Below, piece by piece: positions 1 through 5,101 of a DNA stretch of 5,248 bases. The stretch's first letter is position 1, and every line of letters begins with the position of its first letter. Source of the DNA: Actinomycetes bacterium (GTDB lineage Bacteria > Actinomycetota > Acidimicrobiia > Acidimicrobiales > RAAP-2); assembly GCA_021826655.1 (NCBI GenBank), contig JAKAZC010000207.1, forward strand, positions 1-5,248, in the 5' to 3' direction. Below the pieces are notes generated by a model. It saw nothing but the letters and a program-made list of their open reading frames with translations. It was not told where the DNA came from and made no database searches. The position numbers and the translations under genes are program-made.

Positions 1-238
1 CCTCGTCGGAACTGCGACCCGTCCATAGTCCGGACCGTCTTGTTCGGCCCGGCGGCCTTCCGGTGGCCAGGCCCTGCCGCGAGCGGCCCGGAGAAGCTCC
101 AGCTCCCAATGGTGCTGCGGGCACGTCGACTGCCGCCCGGTTCGAGCTGTCCGTGTCGGCATTGTAATACCGCTGTAGTGCGCTGCAAGCCACCCCACGC
201 GGCCCTGCCGCAAACCGCACAGCTGAAGATATCCCTCG
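1..238. other. Non-coding stretch left of tRNA-Tyr, no gene recognised
   Basis: No reading frame here looks like a protein: the one open frame (40-267, +) has an Arg/Pro/Ala-rich translation, runs into the antisense of the tRNA gene and matches nothing I know. No second tRNA is visible; the one GGTTCGA-like string near 139-145 is not flanked by complementary 5-bp T-stem arms. On the minus strand, downstream of the tRNA, there is a small hairpin (GCGGC/GCCGC, 199-211, loop of 3) that could end the tRNA transcript, and then a good leftward promoter match (161-188). The 150 bases left of that promoter are GC-rich and can fold, but I do not recognise RNase P RNA, SRP RNA, tmRNA, a T-box or a riboswitch. 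A minus-strand ATG at 24-26 could open a gene beyond the edge, but only about eight codons are visible. Confidence 0.4.
161..188 (-). promoter_or_regulatory. Candidate leftward sigma70-type promoter
   Basis: On the minus strand, TTGCAG (183-188) is followed after 16 bases by TACAAT (161-166). These match 4 of 6 and 5 of 6 bases of the TTGACA/TATAAT consensus. This is an AT-rich pocket in otherwise very GC-rich sequence. Transcription would start near 154 and run off the left edge. It lies about 50 bases past the 3' end of tRNA-Tyr on the same strand, so it could drive a separate downstream unit. The target is not visible. Confidence 0.4.
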
Positions 239-320
239 TGGGCCGGGGAGGATTCGAACCTCCGTAGGCTGTGCCGGCAGATTTACAGTCTGCTTCCTTT
301 GGCCACTCGGACACCGACCC
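239..320 (-). tRNA. tRNA-Tyr (anticodon GTA)
   Basis: Read on the minus strand, the 82 bases fold as a complete class II tRNA. The acceptor stem is GGGTCGG/CCGGCCC with one T-G pair, followed by discriminator A at 239. The D arm runs from TCC to GGA with GTGGCC-type loop bases. The anticodon stem is GCAGA/TCTGC around loop CTGTAAA, giving anticodon GTA. The long variable arm closes with GGC-ACA-GCC. The T arm is GGAGG/CCTCC with loop TTCGAAT. Anticodon GTA plus a long variable arm is the bacterial tRNA-Tyr signature; it reads UAU and UAC codons. The CCA end is not encoded (the next bases are CGA), so it must be added by a nucleotidyltransferase. The gene stands alone here, divergent from yajQ. 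Confidence 0.97.
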
Positions 321-327
321 GTGGCCG

Positions 328-333
328 AGGATA
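328..333 (-). promoter_or_regulatory. Probable -10 box of tRNA-Tyr
   Basis: TATCCT on the minus strand ends 7 bases before the first tRNA base at 320. It fits the TANNNT pattern, and this spacing would place transcription start at or next to the mature 5' end. No convincing -35 box is seen in the GC-rich bases upstream. Confidence 0.4.
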
Positions 334-373
334 GCGCCGGTGGAGGCGGCCGGTCGCCAGGGGACGGCGGCCG

Positions 374-393
374 CGCCTCCGCCGGCGGAGGCG
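374..393. repeat. Perfect 20-bp palindrome in the tRNA-Tyr/yajQ intergenic region
   Basis: The two halves CGCCTCCGCC and GGCGGAGGCG are exact reverse complements with no spacer. The palindrome is flanked on each side by a copy of GCGGCCGC (367-374 and 391-398), itself a palindrome. It sits between the two divergent promoters. It could be an operator or only a product of GC-rich composition. Confidence 0.5.
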
Positions 394-449
394 GCCGCGG
401 CGCCGGCCGGGACGGTGGCTCCGTCGCCGCGACGGAGGGTCCCCCTCGG

Positions 450-455
450 TACGCT
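450..455 (+). promoter_or_regulatory. Probable -10 box of yajQ (leaderless transcript)
   Basis: TACGCT (TANNNT pattern) ends 7 bases before the yajQ ATG at 463, so transcription would start at or very near the A of the start codon. The nearest purine-rich string (GGAGGG, 434-439) is about 24 bases from the ATG, too far for a Shine-Dalgarno. Leaderless initiation is common in actinobacteria. The -35 region is weak. Confidence 0.4.
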
Positions 456-462
456 GTCGGCC

Positions 463-951
463 ATGCCCACGTTCGACATCGTCTCGGAAGTCGACCTTCA
501 GGAGGTCCGGAACGCGGTGGACCAGGCAAATCGCGAGGCCTCCACCCGCTTCGACTTCAAGAACACCGACTCAGCCGTGGATCTCGGCGAGAAGGAGCTG
601 GTGCTCCGATCCTCCACCGAGGACCGCCTGCGGGCGCTGGAGCAAGTGCTCGAGGAGAAGCTGGTGAAGCGCCAGGTGTCGCTGAAGGCACTCGATCCCG
701 GCAAGATCGAGGAAGCGAGCAAGGGGGCCGCCCGCCAGCGGATCGGGATCAGGGCGGGGATCTCGCAGGAGCACGCCAAACGCCTCAACCGGTTCATAAA
801 GGACCTGGGGCTCAAGGGTGTGAGCTCCCAGACGCAGGGCGATCAGCTCCGGGTCACGGGCAAGAAGCGGGACGACCTGCAGGCGGTGATCGAGGCCTGC
901 AAGGCCGAGGACTTCGGGATCCCCCTGCAGTTCAACAACTTCCGGGACTAG
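463..951 (+). CDS. yajQ: YajQ family (UPF0234) nucleotide-binding protein
   Basis: The 162-residue product begins MPTFDIVSEVD, the family's hallmark N-terminus, continues with NREASTRFDFKNTD (residues about 27-40), and ends with LQFNNFRD, close to the usual YajQ C-terminus. Length matches the family norm of about 160-165 residues. Family structures show two ferredoxin-like (RNA-recognition-like) folds in a soluble cytoplasmic protein. Members have been reported to bind nucleotides or nucleic acid, and some proteobacterial members bind cyclic di-GMP and affect transcription. The role in actinobacteria is not settled. The frame is open upstream to 271, but that extension overlaps the tRNA antisense and is Ala/Pro-rich, so the conserved ATG at 463 is the start. 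There is no near Shine-Dalgarno, and a -10 box lies just upstream, so a leaderless message is likely. The gene is divergent from tRNA-Tyr and convergent with the gtrA-type gene. Confidence 0.95.
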   Translation: MPTFDIVSEVDLQEVRNAVDQANREASTRFDFKNTDSAVDLGEKELVLRSSTEDRLRALEQVLEEKLVKRQVSLKALDPGKIEEASKGAARQRIGIRAGISQEHAKRLNRFIKDLGLKGVSSQTQGDQLRVTGKKRDDLQAVIEACKAEDFGIPLQFNNFRD

Positions 952-968
952 TTCGACACCTTCCCGGA

Positions 969-998
969 CGGGCGCCGACGGTCACCTGCGGCGGCCCG
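969..998. terminator. Hairpin between convergent yajQ and gtrA-type genes
   Basis: CGGGCGCCG (969-977) pairs with CGGCGGCCCG (989-998), forming nine base pairs with one bulged G around an 11-base loop. It starts 17 bases after the yajQ stop and lies directly beyond the stop of the opposing gene, so it could serve both transcripts. There is no U-tract on either strand, as is common in high-GC actinobacteria, so termination is inferred from position and stem strength. Confidence 0.45.
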
Positions 999-1000
999 CG

Positions 1001-1516
1001 TCACCGGACGGCGCCGCTGTGCTCCTCGGCGTCGAGCTCCTCGTCGATCTCGTCGAGGAGCGGCTGCACGTGGAAGAGCCGGTTGAACAGCATCAGCTTG
1101 AGCACCCAGAACAACCCGAACGAGAAGACGTTCGCCGCGAGGACGAGCGCGGTCAGCTCGGCGTGCCCGAGGTGGTGGGTGTTGCCGATATGGCGGGCCA
1201 CCGACGCACCGACGATGGAGAACGCAATGCCGATCGCCGCCATCATCCAGAACGGCAGGACCTCCTTGGCGAGATGCGACCGGCCGGTCTTCCCCCAGGC
1301 CCACCGTCGGTTGAGCCAGTAGGAGGGGAAGGTCGCCACGACGTTGGCGAACACCGTGCTGGGCACCTCGGACCAGAGCTGGAGGATCCCGTACACGATG
1401 AGGAGCACGGTGAACGAGGCCGCCGTCGAGATCACCGAGACCATCGAGTAGCGGAAGATCTTCTTCCCCTCGTGCGTGTGCAGCCACTCCCACCCACGCC
1501 AGGCCCAGGTCACCAT
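1001..1516 (-). CDS. GtrA family integral membrane protein
   Basis: The product is 171 residues with about four membrane segments: roughly residues 22-44, 53-68, 86-108 and 119-146. It carries the family-type motif YWLNRRWAW (residues 66-74) between segments two and three. The family (GtrA/DPMS-like) includes proteins thought to flip polyprenyl-phosphate-linked sugars across the membrane for decoration of cell-wall polymers or lipopolysaccharide; the substrate here cannot be read from sequence. The C-terminus is an acidic tail (LLDEIDEELDAEE). The frame extends upstream to an ATG at 1576, but those 20 extra residues look unconserved and cross the promoter region. The ATG at 1514-1516 has a TAGAGT box 7 bases upstream, which favours it and a leaderless message. 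No glycosyltransferase gene is adjacent. It is divergent from tesB, with 86 bp between the starts. Confidence 0.88.
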   Translation of the reverse strand: MVTWAWRGWEWLHTHEGKKIFRYSMVSVISTAASFTVLLIVYGILQLWSEVPSTVFANVVATFPSYWLNRRWAWGKTGRSHLAKEVLPFWMMAAIGIAFSIVGASVARHIGNTHHLGHAELTALVLAANVFSFGLFWVLKLMLFNRLFHVQPLLDEIDEELDAEEHSGAVR

Positions 1517-1523
1517 CGGTGTC

Positions 1524-1529
1524 ACTCTA
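1524..1529 (-). promoter_or_regulatory. Probable -10 box of the gtrA-type gene (leaderless)
   Basis: TAGAGT on the minus strand ends 7 bases before the ATG at 1516, the same spacing as at yajQ. There is no Shine-Dalgarno and no clear -35 box. The match and spacing support choosing 1516 over the in-frame ATG at 1576. Confidence 0.4.
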
Positions 1530-1570
1530 TCCGGGCCGGCCGCGCCACCCCGATCACCGGAAAAGACCAC

Positions 1571-1600
1571 CGTCATGTTCCCAAGCCTGCGAACATGACG
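1571..1600. promoter_or_regulatory. Perfect 10-bp inverted repeat upstream of tesB, likely operator
   Basis: CGTCATGTTC (1571-1580) and GAACATGACG (1591-1600) are exact reverse complements separated by 10 bases (CCAAGCCTGC). The right arm ends two bases before the tesB GTG, and the whole element is about 54-84 bases upstream of the predicted gtrA start. Arm length, relatively AT-rich cores and position between divergent genes suggest the binding site of a dimeric regulator. TGC-GAACAT (1588-1596) inside it resembles an extended -10 box for tesB, so binding would block that promoter. If transcribed, it could instead form a hairpin that hides the start codon. No regulator gene is in the window. 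Confidence 0.6.
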
Positions 1601-1602
1601 GG

Positions 1603-2447
1603 GTGAGCGAGTCCCTCGACTTCCTTGTCCGCCTCCTCGACCTCGAGAAGATCGAGGACAACGTCTTCCGCGGGGTCCAGCCCGCCGAGGCGCGCCAGAG
1701 GGTCTTCGGGGGCCAGGTGGCCGGCCAGGCCCTCATGGCGGCCGGGCACACGGTGGGGCTCCGCCGGGTGCACTCCCTCCACGCCTACTTCCTGCGGCCC
1801 GGCGACCCGACGATCCCCATCCTGTACGAGGTGGACCGGATCCGGGACGGGAAGTCCTTCACGACCCGTCGGGTGATCGCCATCCAGCACGGCGAGGCCA
1901 TCTTCAACATGGCCTGCTCCTTCCACGGGGACGAGGCGGGCCTCGACCACCAGATCACCATGCCCGACGTCCCCCCGCCGGAAGGGATCGCCTCGCTCCC
2001 GGACCGGCTGGCCCCCTGGCGCTCCGAGCTCGGACGTGGTTCGACCGGCCCCATCCCATCGACCAGCGCTACATCGGCGCGCTCCCCTCCCGCAGGACCG
2101 AGGCGGACGACCCCTGCCAGCGCCTCTGGATCCGGGCCGACGGCGACCTTCCCGACGACCCGCTGCTCCACGCGTCCGTCGCCGCCTACGCGTCGGACAT
2201 GTCGCTGTTCGACGCGATCCTCGCCCCGCACCCGGGCCAGTGGGAGGCCTCCGACTTCATGGCGGCGAGCATCGACCACTGCATGTGGTTCCACCGGCCC
2301 TTCCGGGCCGACGAGTGGCTCCTCTTCGACACCGAGTCGCCGCTGGCGGCCGGAGGCCGGGGCCTGGCCAGGGGCTACCTGTTCGACCGGTCCGGGCGCC
2401 TGGTGGTGTCGATGGTGCAGGAGGGGCTGACGCGGGTCCTGCGCTGA
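1603..2447 (+). pseudogene. tesB: Acyl-CoA thioesterase II (TesB family), interrupted by a one-base frameshift
   Basis: TesB hydrolyses acyl-CoA to free fatty acid and CoA using a double hot-dog fold. The first part, from GTG 1603, reads VSESLDFLVRLLDLEKIEDN and includes VFGGQVAGQALMAA and RVHSLHAYFLRPGDP, typical of the first hot-dog domain. After ELG (ending at 2034) this frame degenerates into Pro/Ser/Arg-rich sequence up to a stop at 2430. The gene continues in the next frame with WFDRPHPIDQRYIG, SIDHCMWFHRPF and SMVQEGLTRVLR, up to TGA 2445-2447. One base missing around 2031-2037 explains this; restoring it gives 281 residues, near the family's usual 285-290. Asp225 and Gln273 of the restored protein match E. 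coli catalytic Asp204 and Gln278. The break may be real decay or a sequencing or assembly error; codon use is intact on both sides. The start gives the family N-terminus; there is no strong Shine-Dalgarno. Convergent with gltA. Confidence 0.85.
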
Positions 2448-2464
2448 CTGCCGCCGCTCAGCGC
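2441..2464. terminator. Small hairpin between tesB and gltA
   Basis: GCGCTGA (2441-2447, which includes the tesB stop) is the exact reverse complement of TCAGCGC (2458-2464), with a 10-base loop. It lies where the convergent tesB and gltA transcripts end. There is no U-tract. Because TCAGCGC also occurs at 2487-2493 in the duplicated gltA end, an alternative longer hairpin is possible. Weak terminator candidate. Confidence 0.3.
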
Positions 2465-2508
2465 CGCTCGGCCGGCACCCCGCCGCTCAGCGCCGTTCGG
2501 CCGGCACG
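2451..2508. repeat. 29-bp tandem duplication of the gltA 3' end
   Basis: Bases 2451-2479 and 2480-2508 are adjacent copies that differ at one internal position (C at 2467, T at 2496) and at the last base. The right copy is the true gltA 3' end (VPAERR and stop). The left copy lies just past the stop and would again encode VPAERR-stop, but in a different frame because 29 is not a multiple of three. It therefore does not change the protein. It looks like a replication-slippage duplication at the convergent gene ends. Confidence 0.85.
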
Positions 2509-3758
2509 TAGTCGCGCGCGTCGACGCCGGTGTAGAGCTGCCGGGGACGGGCGATCTTCGAGTCCTGGTCGAGCATCTCCTGCCAGTGGGCCAGCCAGCC
2601 CGAGGTCCGGGGGATGGCGAAGAGCACCGGGAACATCTCGAGGGGGAAGCCCATCGCCTGGTAGATCAGCCCGGAGTAGAAGTCGACGTTGGGGTACAGC
2701 CGCCTCGACGTGAAGTACTCGTCGGAGAGGGCGATCTCCTCGAGCTTGAGGGCGATGTCGAGCAGCGGGTTCTTCCCGGTCACCTCGAACACCTGATCGG
2801 CCGTCCGCTTGATGATGGTCGCCCGGGGGTCGTAGCTCTTGTAGACGCGGTGGCCGAACCCCTGCAGGCGGCCACCCTGACCGCTCTTGACCGACTCGAT
2901 GAACGCCGGCACGTTCTCGATGCTGCCGATCGACGCCAGCATCTTTATGACGGCCTCGTTCGCGCCGCCGTGGCGCGGGCCGTACAGGGCGGCGGCGGCG
3001 GCGGCCGTTGCGGAATAGGGGTCGGAGTGGGACGACCCGACGACCCGCATCGCCGTGGTCGAGCAGTTCTGCTCGTGGTCGGCGTGAAGGATGAAGAGGA
3101 TGTCGAGCGCCCTCGTCAGGACCGGGTCCGCCTCGAACCGCGGCTCGGCCACCTTCCACATCATCGACAGGAAGTTGCCGGCGAAGTCGAGCGAGTTGTC
3201 CGGGTAGACGAACGGCATCCCGATGCTGAACCGGTGGGCCGCAGCCGCCAGGGTCGGCATCTTGGCGATGAGGCGGGTGATCTGCTTCGCCCGGGCCTCG
3301 GCGTCGAAGATCTCCTTGGCGTCGAGGTAGAAGGTCGACAGGGCGGCCACGGCGGAGACCAGCATCCCCATGGGGTGTGCGTCGTAGTGGAACCCGTCGA
3401 GGAAGCGCTTGCGCACGTTCTCGTGGATGAAGGTGTGGTACGTGATCTCGTGCTTCCACGCGTCGAACTGCTCGGGGGTCGGGAGCTCGCCGTGCAGGAG
3501 GAGGTACGCGACTTCGAGGTAGCTCGAGTGCTCGGCGAGCTGCTCGATCGGGTAGCCCCGGTAGCGGAGGACGCCCGCTTCCCCGTCGAGGTAGGTGATG
3601 GAGCTCTGGCAGGCGGCCGTCGACATGAACCCGGGGTCGTAGAACCAGATCCCCGGCAGCAATTTCGACCACTCGGTGGCAGCGACGCCGCCGTCGCTGA
3701 TCGGGATCTCCACGGACTCGCCCGTGCGGTTGTCGGTGATGGTGATGCTTTCGGCCAC
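2487..3758 (-). CDS. gltA: Citrate synthase (type II, hexameric family)
   Basis: The 423-residue enzyme condenses acetyl-CoA with oxaloacetate to citrate, the entry step of the TCA cycle, in the cytoplasm. Catalytic residues are all present: His263 (PRHGGANEA), His303 (GFGHRVYKSYDPRA) and Asp359 (NVDFYSGLIYQAMG), matching E. coli GltA His264, His305 and Asp362. Substrate-binding residues also match: His228 in LHADHEQN, Arg312, Arg384 in IPRTSGW and Arg404 in IARPRQLYTG. Length and the roughly 40-residue N-terminal domain fit the E. coli-like hexameric class, whose proteobacterial members are inhibited by NADH; whether this one is cannot be read here. The frame is open far upstream, but that part overlaps the next gene's Thr-rich tail. 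The GTG at 3756-3758 has AGGAGG 11 bases upstream, and MAESITITD fits the family, so it is the start. The 3' end is tandemly duplicated. Confidence 0.97.
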   Translation of the reverse strand: MAESITITDNRTGESVEIPISDGGVAATEWSKLLPGIWFYDPGFMSTAACQSSITYLDGEAGVLRYRGYPIEQLAEHSSYLEVAYLLLHGELPTPEQFDAWKHEITYHTFIHENVRKRFLDGFHYDAHPMGMLVSAVAALSTFYLDAKEIFDAEARAKQITRLIAKMPTLAAAAHRFSIGMPFVYPDNSLDFAGNFLSMMWKVAEPRFEADPVLTRALDILFILHADHEQNCSTTAMRVVGSSHSDPYSATAAAAAALYGPRHGGANEAVIKMLASIGSIENVPAFIESVKSGQGGRLQGFGHRVYKSYDPRATIIKRTADQVFEVTGKNPLLDIALKLEEIALSDEYFTSRRLYPNVDFYSGLIYQAMGFPLEMFPVLFAIPRTSGWLAHWQEMLDQDSKIARPRQLYTGVDARDYVPAERR

Positions 3759-3769
3759 GAGAGTGTGAG

Positions 3770-3775
3770 CCTCCT
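3770..3775 (-). promoter_or_regulatory. Shine-Dalgarno of gltA
   Basis: AGGAGG on the minus strand lies 11 bases before the GTG start at 3758. It is the only near-perfect Shine-Dalgarno at a plausible distance from a start codon in this window, and it decides the start of citrate synthase within a frame that stays open for another 690 bases upstream. Confidence 0.75.
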
Positions 3776-3816
3776 GTCGCGGGTTCTGTCGGCGATGCGG
3801 TTCCAGCCTCCCACCG

Positions 3817-3845
3817 ATCCTACGACCACCAGGTCGGGAGGTCGA
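3817..3845 (-). promoter_or_regulatory. Probable gltA promoter
   Basis: On the minus strand, TCGACC (3840-3845) and TAGGAT (3817-3822) are separated by exactly 17 bases. The -10 fits TANNNT and the -35 matches four of six consensus bases. Transcription would start near 3810, giving a leader of about 50 bases that holds the AGGAGG. It lies after the terminator-like hairpin of the preceding gene, so gltA is probably transcribed independently. Confidence 0.5.
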
Positions 3846-3856
3846 GATGGGCCCCG

Positions 3857-3881
3857 GCCCTGCCGTCAGGGGCGGCAGGGC
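3857..3881 (-). terminator. Hairpin after the Pro/Thr-tail membrane protein gene
   Basis: GCCCTGCCG (3857-3865) and CGGCAGGGC (3873-3881) form a perfect 9-bp stem with a 7-base loop, starting 11 bases beyond the stop codon at 3893-3895. It is very stable, with no U-tract following. Its position between the stop codon and the gltA promoter fits a transcription terminator. Confidence 0.55.
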
Positions 3882-3892
3882 AGGCGCCCGGG

Positions 3893-5092
3893 TCAACCCT
3901 TCCTGGTCGTGGTGGTGGTCGTGGTGGTGGTCGGGGGATGCGTCGTGGTGGTGGTCGGGGGATGCGTGGTCGTGGTGGTCGGGGGCAGGGTGGTCGGGGG
4001 TGTCGGGGGTGCCACCGCGATGGTGGCGGTCCGTACGATCGGGGCGGCGGGGTCTCCGGCTCCCGGCACCACCGACACGGTCAGCACGTAGGACGAGCCG
4101 GCCCGCACCGCCAGCGGGGCGAGGACCTCGACGACGGAGCTTCCGGCGGGCAGGTCGACGGTGCGCCGCGACGAGCGGCCGGTCACGGATCCGACCTCCT
4201 GGACCGAGGCCGAGACGACGACACCCCGCTCGTCGACGTTGCCCTGGTTGGACACGATCGGCGCCACTTGCAGGCTGCCGGTCGGGGGCACGACCGAGGC
4301 GGTGGAGCCGGCGACCGCCGGCAGCACGGCGGGCTGCAGCCGGTAGCCGACGAGGGCCAGCTGGTGGACGGCCGCCAGTGAGGGCCCGGTCAGCTGGGCC
4401 ACCAGGGCGCCGACGCGCGCCGGCCCCCACGGTCCGGTCGTCGGGACCCACGCCGACGGGGGAAGGACCGGCCTGGCCCGGAGCTGGCGCAGCCGCTGGC
4501 GGGCGGTGGCGTAGTCCTGGTCCGACCCGGCGAGCAGCGAGCCCACCTGGGCCAGGTCGGCGCTGGCCTGCGCGGGGGAGATGAGCGGCGAGGGCCCAGC
4601 GGCCGCGCCCTGCACGGGCGGCGAGCCCGGCGCCGCGACCACGGCCGCCGGTCGGAGGCCGAGCAACCCGTACACGGCCGACCGCAGCTGCGCCGCCGCC
4701 CGGGCGCGCGAGTCGAAGGACGCGACGAGCGCGTCCCCGGCACCGGATTCGGGGGCCGGCGCCAGCGCCCGCTCGGCCTCGGTCGCCTGTGCCGCCGTCT
4801 CGGCGACCAGCGTGTCGAGCCGGTGCTGCAGCTGGGCGCGGCTCAGGCCCGGGCCCGCCACCGCGTCGAGCACGCTGCCGAAGTAGGCGGCGGACCTGTT
4901 CGACTGGCCGGCGAGCACCGCCCCCTGCGAGGCGAACGAGCTGTTGACGGACCGGTGGTACTGCGCCGATCCGGCCCCGATCTTCGTCGCCCCCCCGATG
5001 AGGAAGAACGCTGCGACGGCCGCCGCGACCAGGACGGGAACCCGTGCCGACACCCTCCGGCGCCGTGCACGTCGTCGGTCGTGAGGCGGCAT
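3893..5092 (-). CDS. Membrane-anchored extracytoplasmic protein of unknown function with Pro/Thr-rich tail
   Basis: I do not recognise a named family for this 399-residue product. The N-terminus is strongly basic (eight Arg in the first 13 residues), followed by one hydrophobic segment (about 18-35, VPVLVAAAVAAFFLIGG). This fits a signal anchor with the rest outside the cytoplasm. Residues 40-250 are Ala/Gln/Leu-rich and probably helical, with low-complexity Ala/Pro linkers near 150-175. Residues about 270-360 look like a beta-sandwich: LQVAPIVSNQGNVDERGVVV, then alternating hydrophobics to YVLTVSVVP, recalling CARDB/Ig-like adhesion-type domains (resemblance only). The last 39 residues are a Pro/Thr tail with two PPTTTTTH units ending RKG, as in cell-wall-spanning linkers. 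No sortase motif or catalytic motif is seen. The ATG at 5092 puts the basic patch before the membrane segment; a TAGCGT box lies 9 bases upstream and there is no Shine-Dalgarno. Codon use matches neighbours. Confidence 0.75.
   Translation of the reverse strand: MPPHDRRRARRRRVSARVPVLVAAAVAAFFLIGGATKIGAGSAQYHRSVNSSFASQGAVLAGQSNRSAAYFGSVLDAVAGPGLSRAQLQHRLDTLVAETAAQATEAERALAPAPESGAGDALVASFDSRARAAAQLRSAVYGLLGLRPAAVVAAPGSPPVQGAAAGPSPLISPAQASADLAQVGSLLAGSDQDYATARQRLRQLRARPVLPPSAWVPTTGPWGPARVGALVAQLTGPSLAAVHQLALVGYRLQPAVLPAVAGSTASVVPPTGSLQVAPIVSNQGNVDERGVVVSASVQEVGSVTGRSSRRTVDLPAGSSVVEVLAPLAVRAGSSYVLTVSVVPGAGDPAAPIVRTATIAVAPPTPPTTLPPTTTTTHPPTTTTTHPPTTTTTTTTTRKG
3918..3989. repeat. 24-bp tandem repeat coding the Pro/Thr tail
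   Basis: Bases 3918-3941 and 3942-3965 are identical 24-mers, and 3966-3989 is a diverged third copy. On the minus strand each intact unit codes one His-Pro-Pro-Thr(5)-type block. Two further Thr/Pro-rich stretches flank the array. The length is a multiple of three, so unit gain or loss keeps the frame. Such arrays are prone to slippage and to assembly collapse. Confidence 0.85.
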
Positions 5093-5101
5093 CGGCGCAC
5101 G

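Noticed and set aside
130..160. A second tRNA suggested by GGTTCGA near 139-145
   Set aside because: The flanking pentamers do not pair as a T stem, and no anticodon or acceptor arm can be built around it.
1571..1600. LexA/SOS box
   Set aside because: The actinobacterial LexA site has GAAC on the left and GTTC on the right with a 4-base gap. Here the order is reversed and the gap is 10 bases.
948..1606. Other long frames across the gtrA-type gene on both strands (321-1322 +, 948-1493 -, 1019-1606 +)
   Set aside because: They are shadows of a real membrane protein gene, with Arg/Gly/Pro-rich translations and no family motifs. Long empty frames are expected at this GC content.
1519..2430. An intact 303-residue thioesterase from ATG 1519 to the stop at 2430
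   Set aside because: The first 28 codons are unconserved and cover the promoter and inverted repeat. After 2034 the translation becomes Pro/Ser/Thr/Arg low complexity, while true TesB sequence continues in the neighbouring frame to 2447.
3905..4010. CRISPR-like or satellite array
   Set aside because: The repeats are adjacent, with no spacers, in frame within a coding region, and translate to a Pro/Thr tail.
2586..4091. A 501-residue plus-strand frame
   Set aside because: It is the antisense of gltA, with Gly/Val/Arg/Asp-rich composition produced by reading GC-rich codons backwards. Its Val-rich end is the reverse of the Thr codon repeats.
2487..4451. A 654-residue minus-strand protein including citrate synthase
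   Set aside because: The N-terminal 230 residues are an out-of-frame reading of the adjacent membrane-protein gene (Arg/Pro and His/Asp repeats). Citrate synthase homology begins at the GTG at 3758, which has a Shine-Dalgarno.
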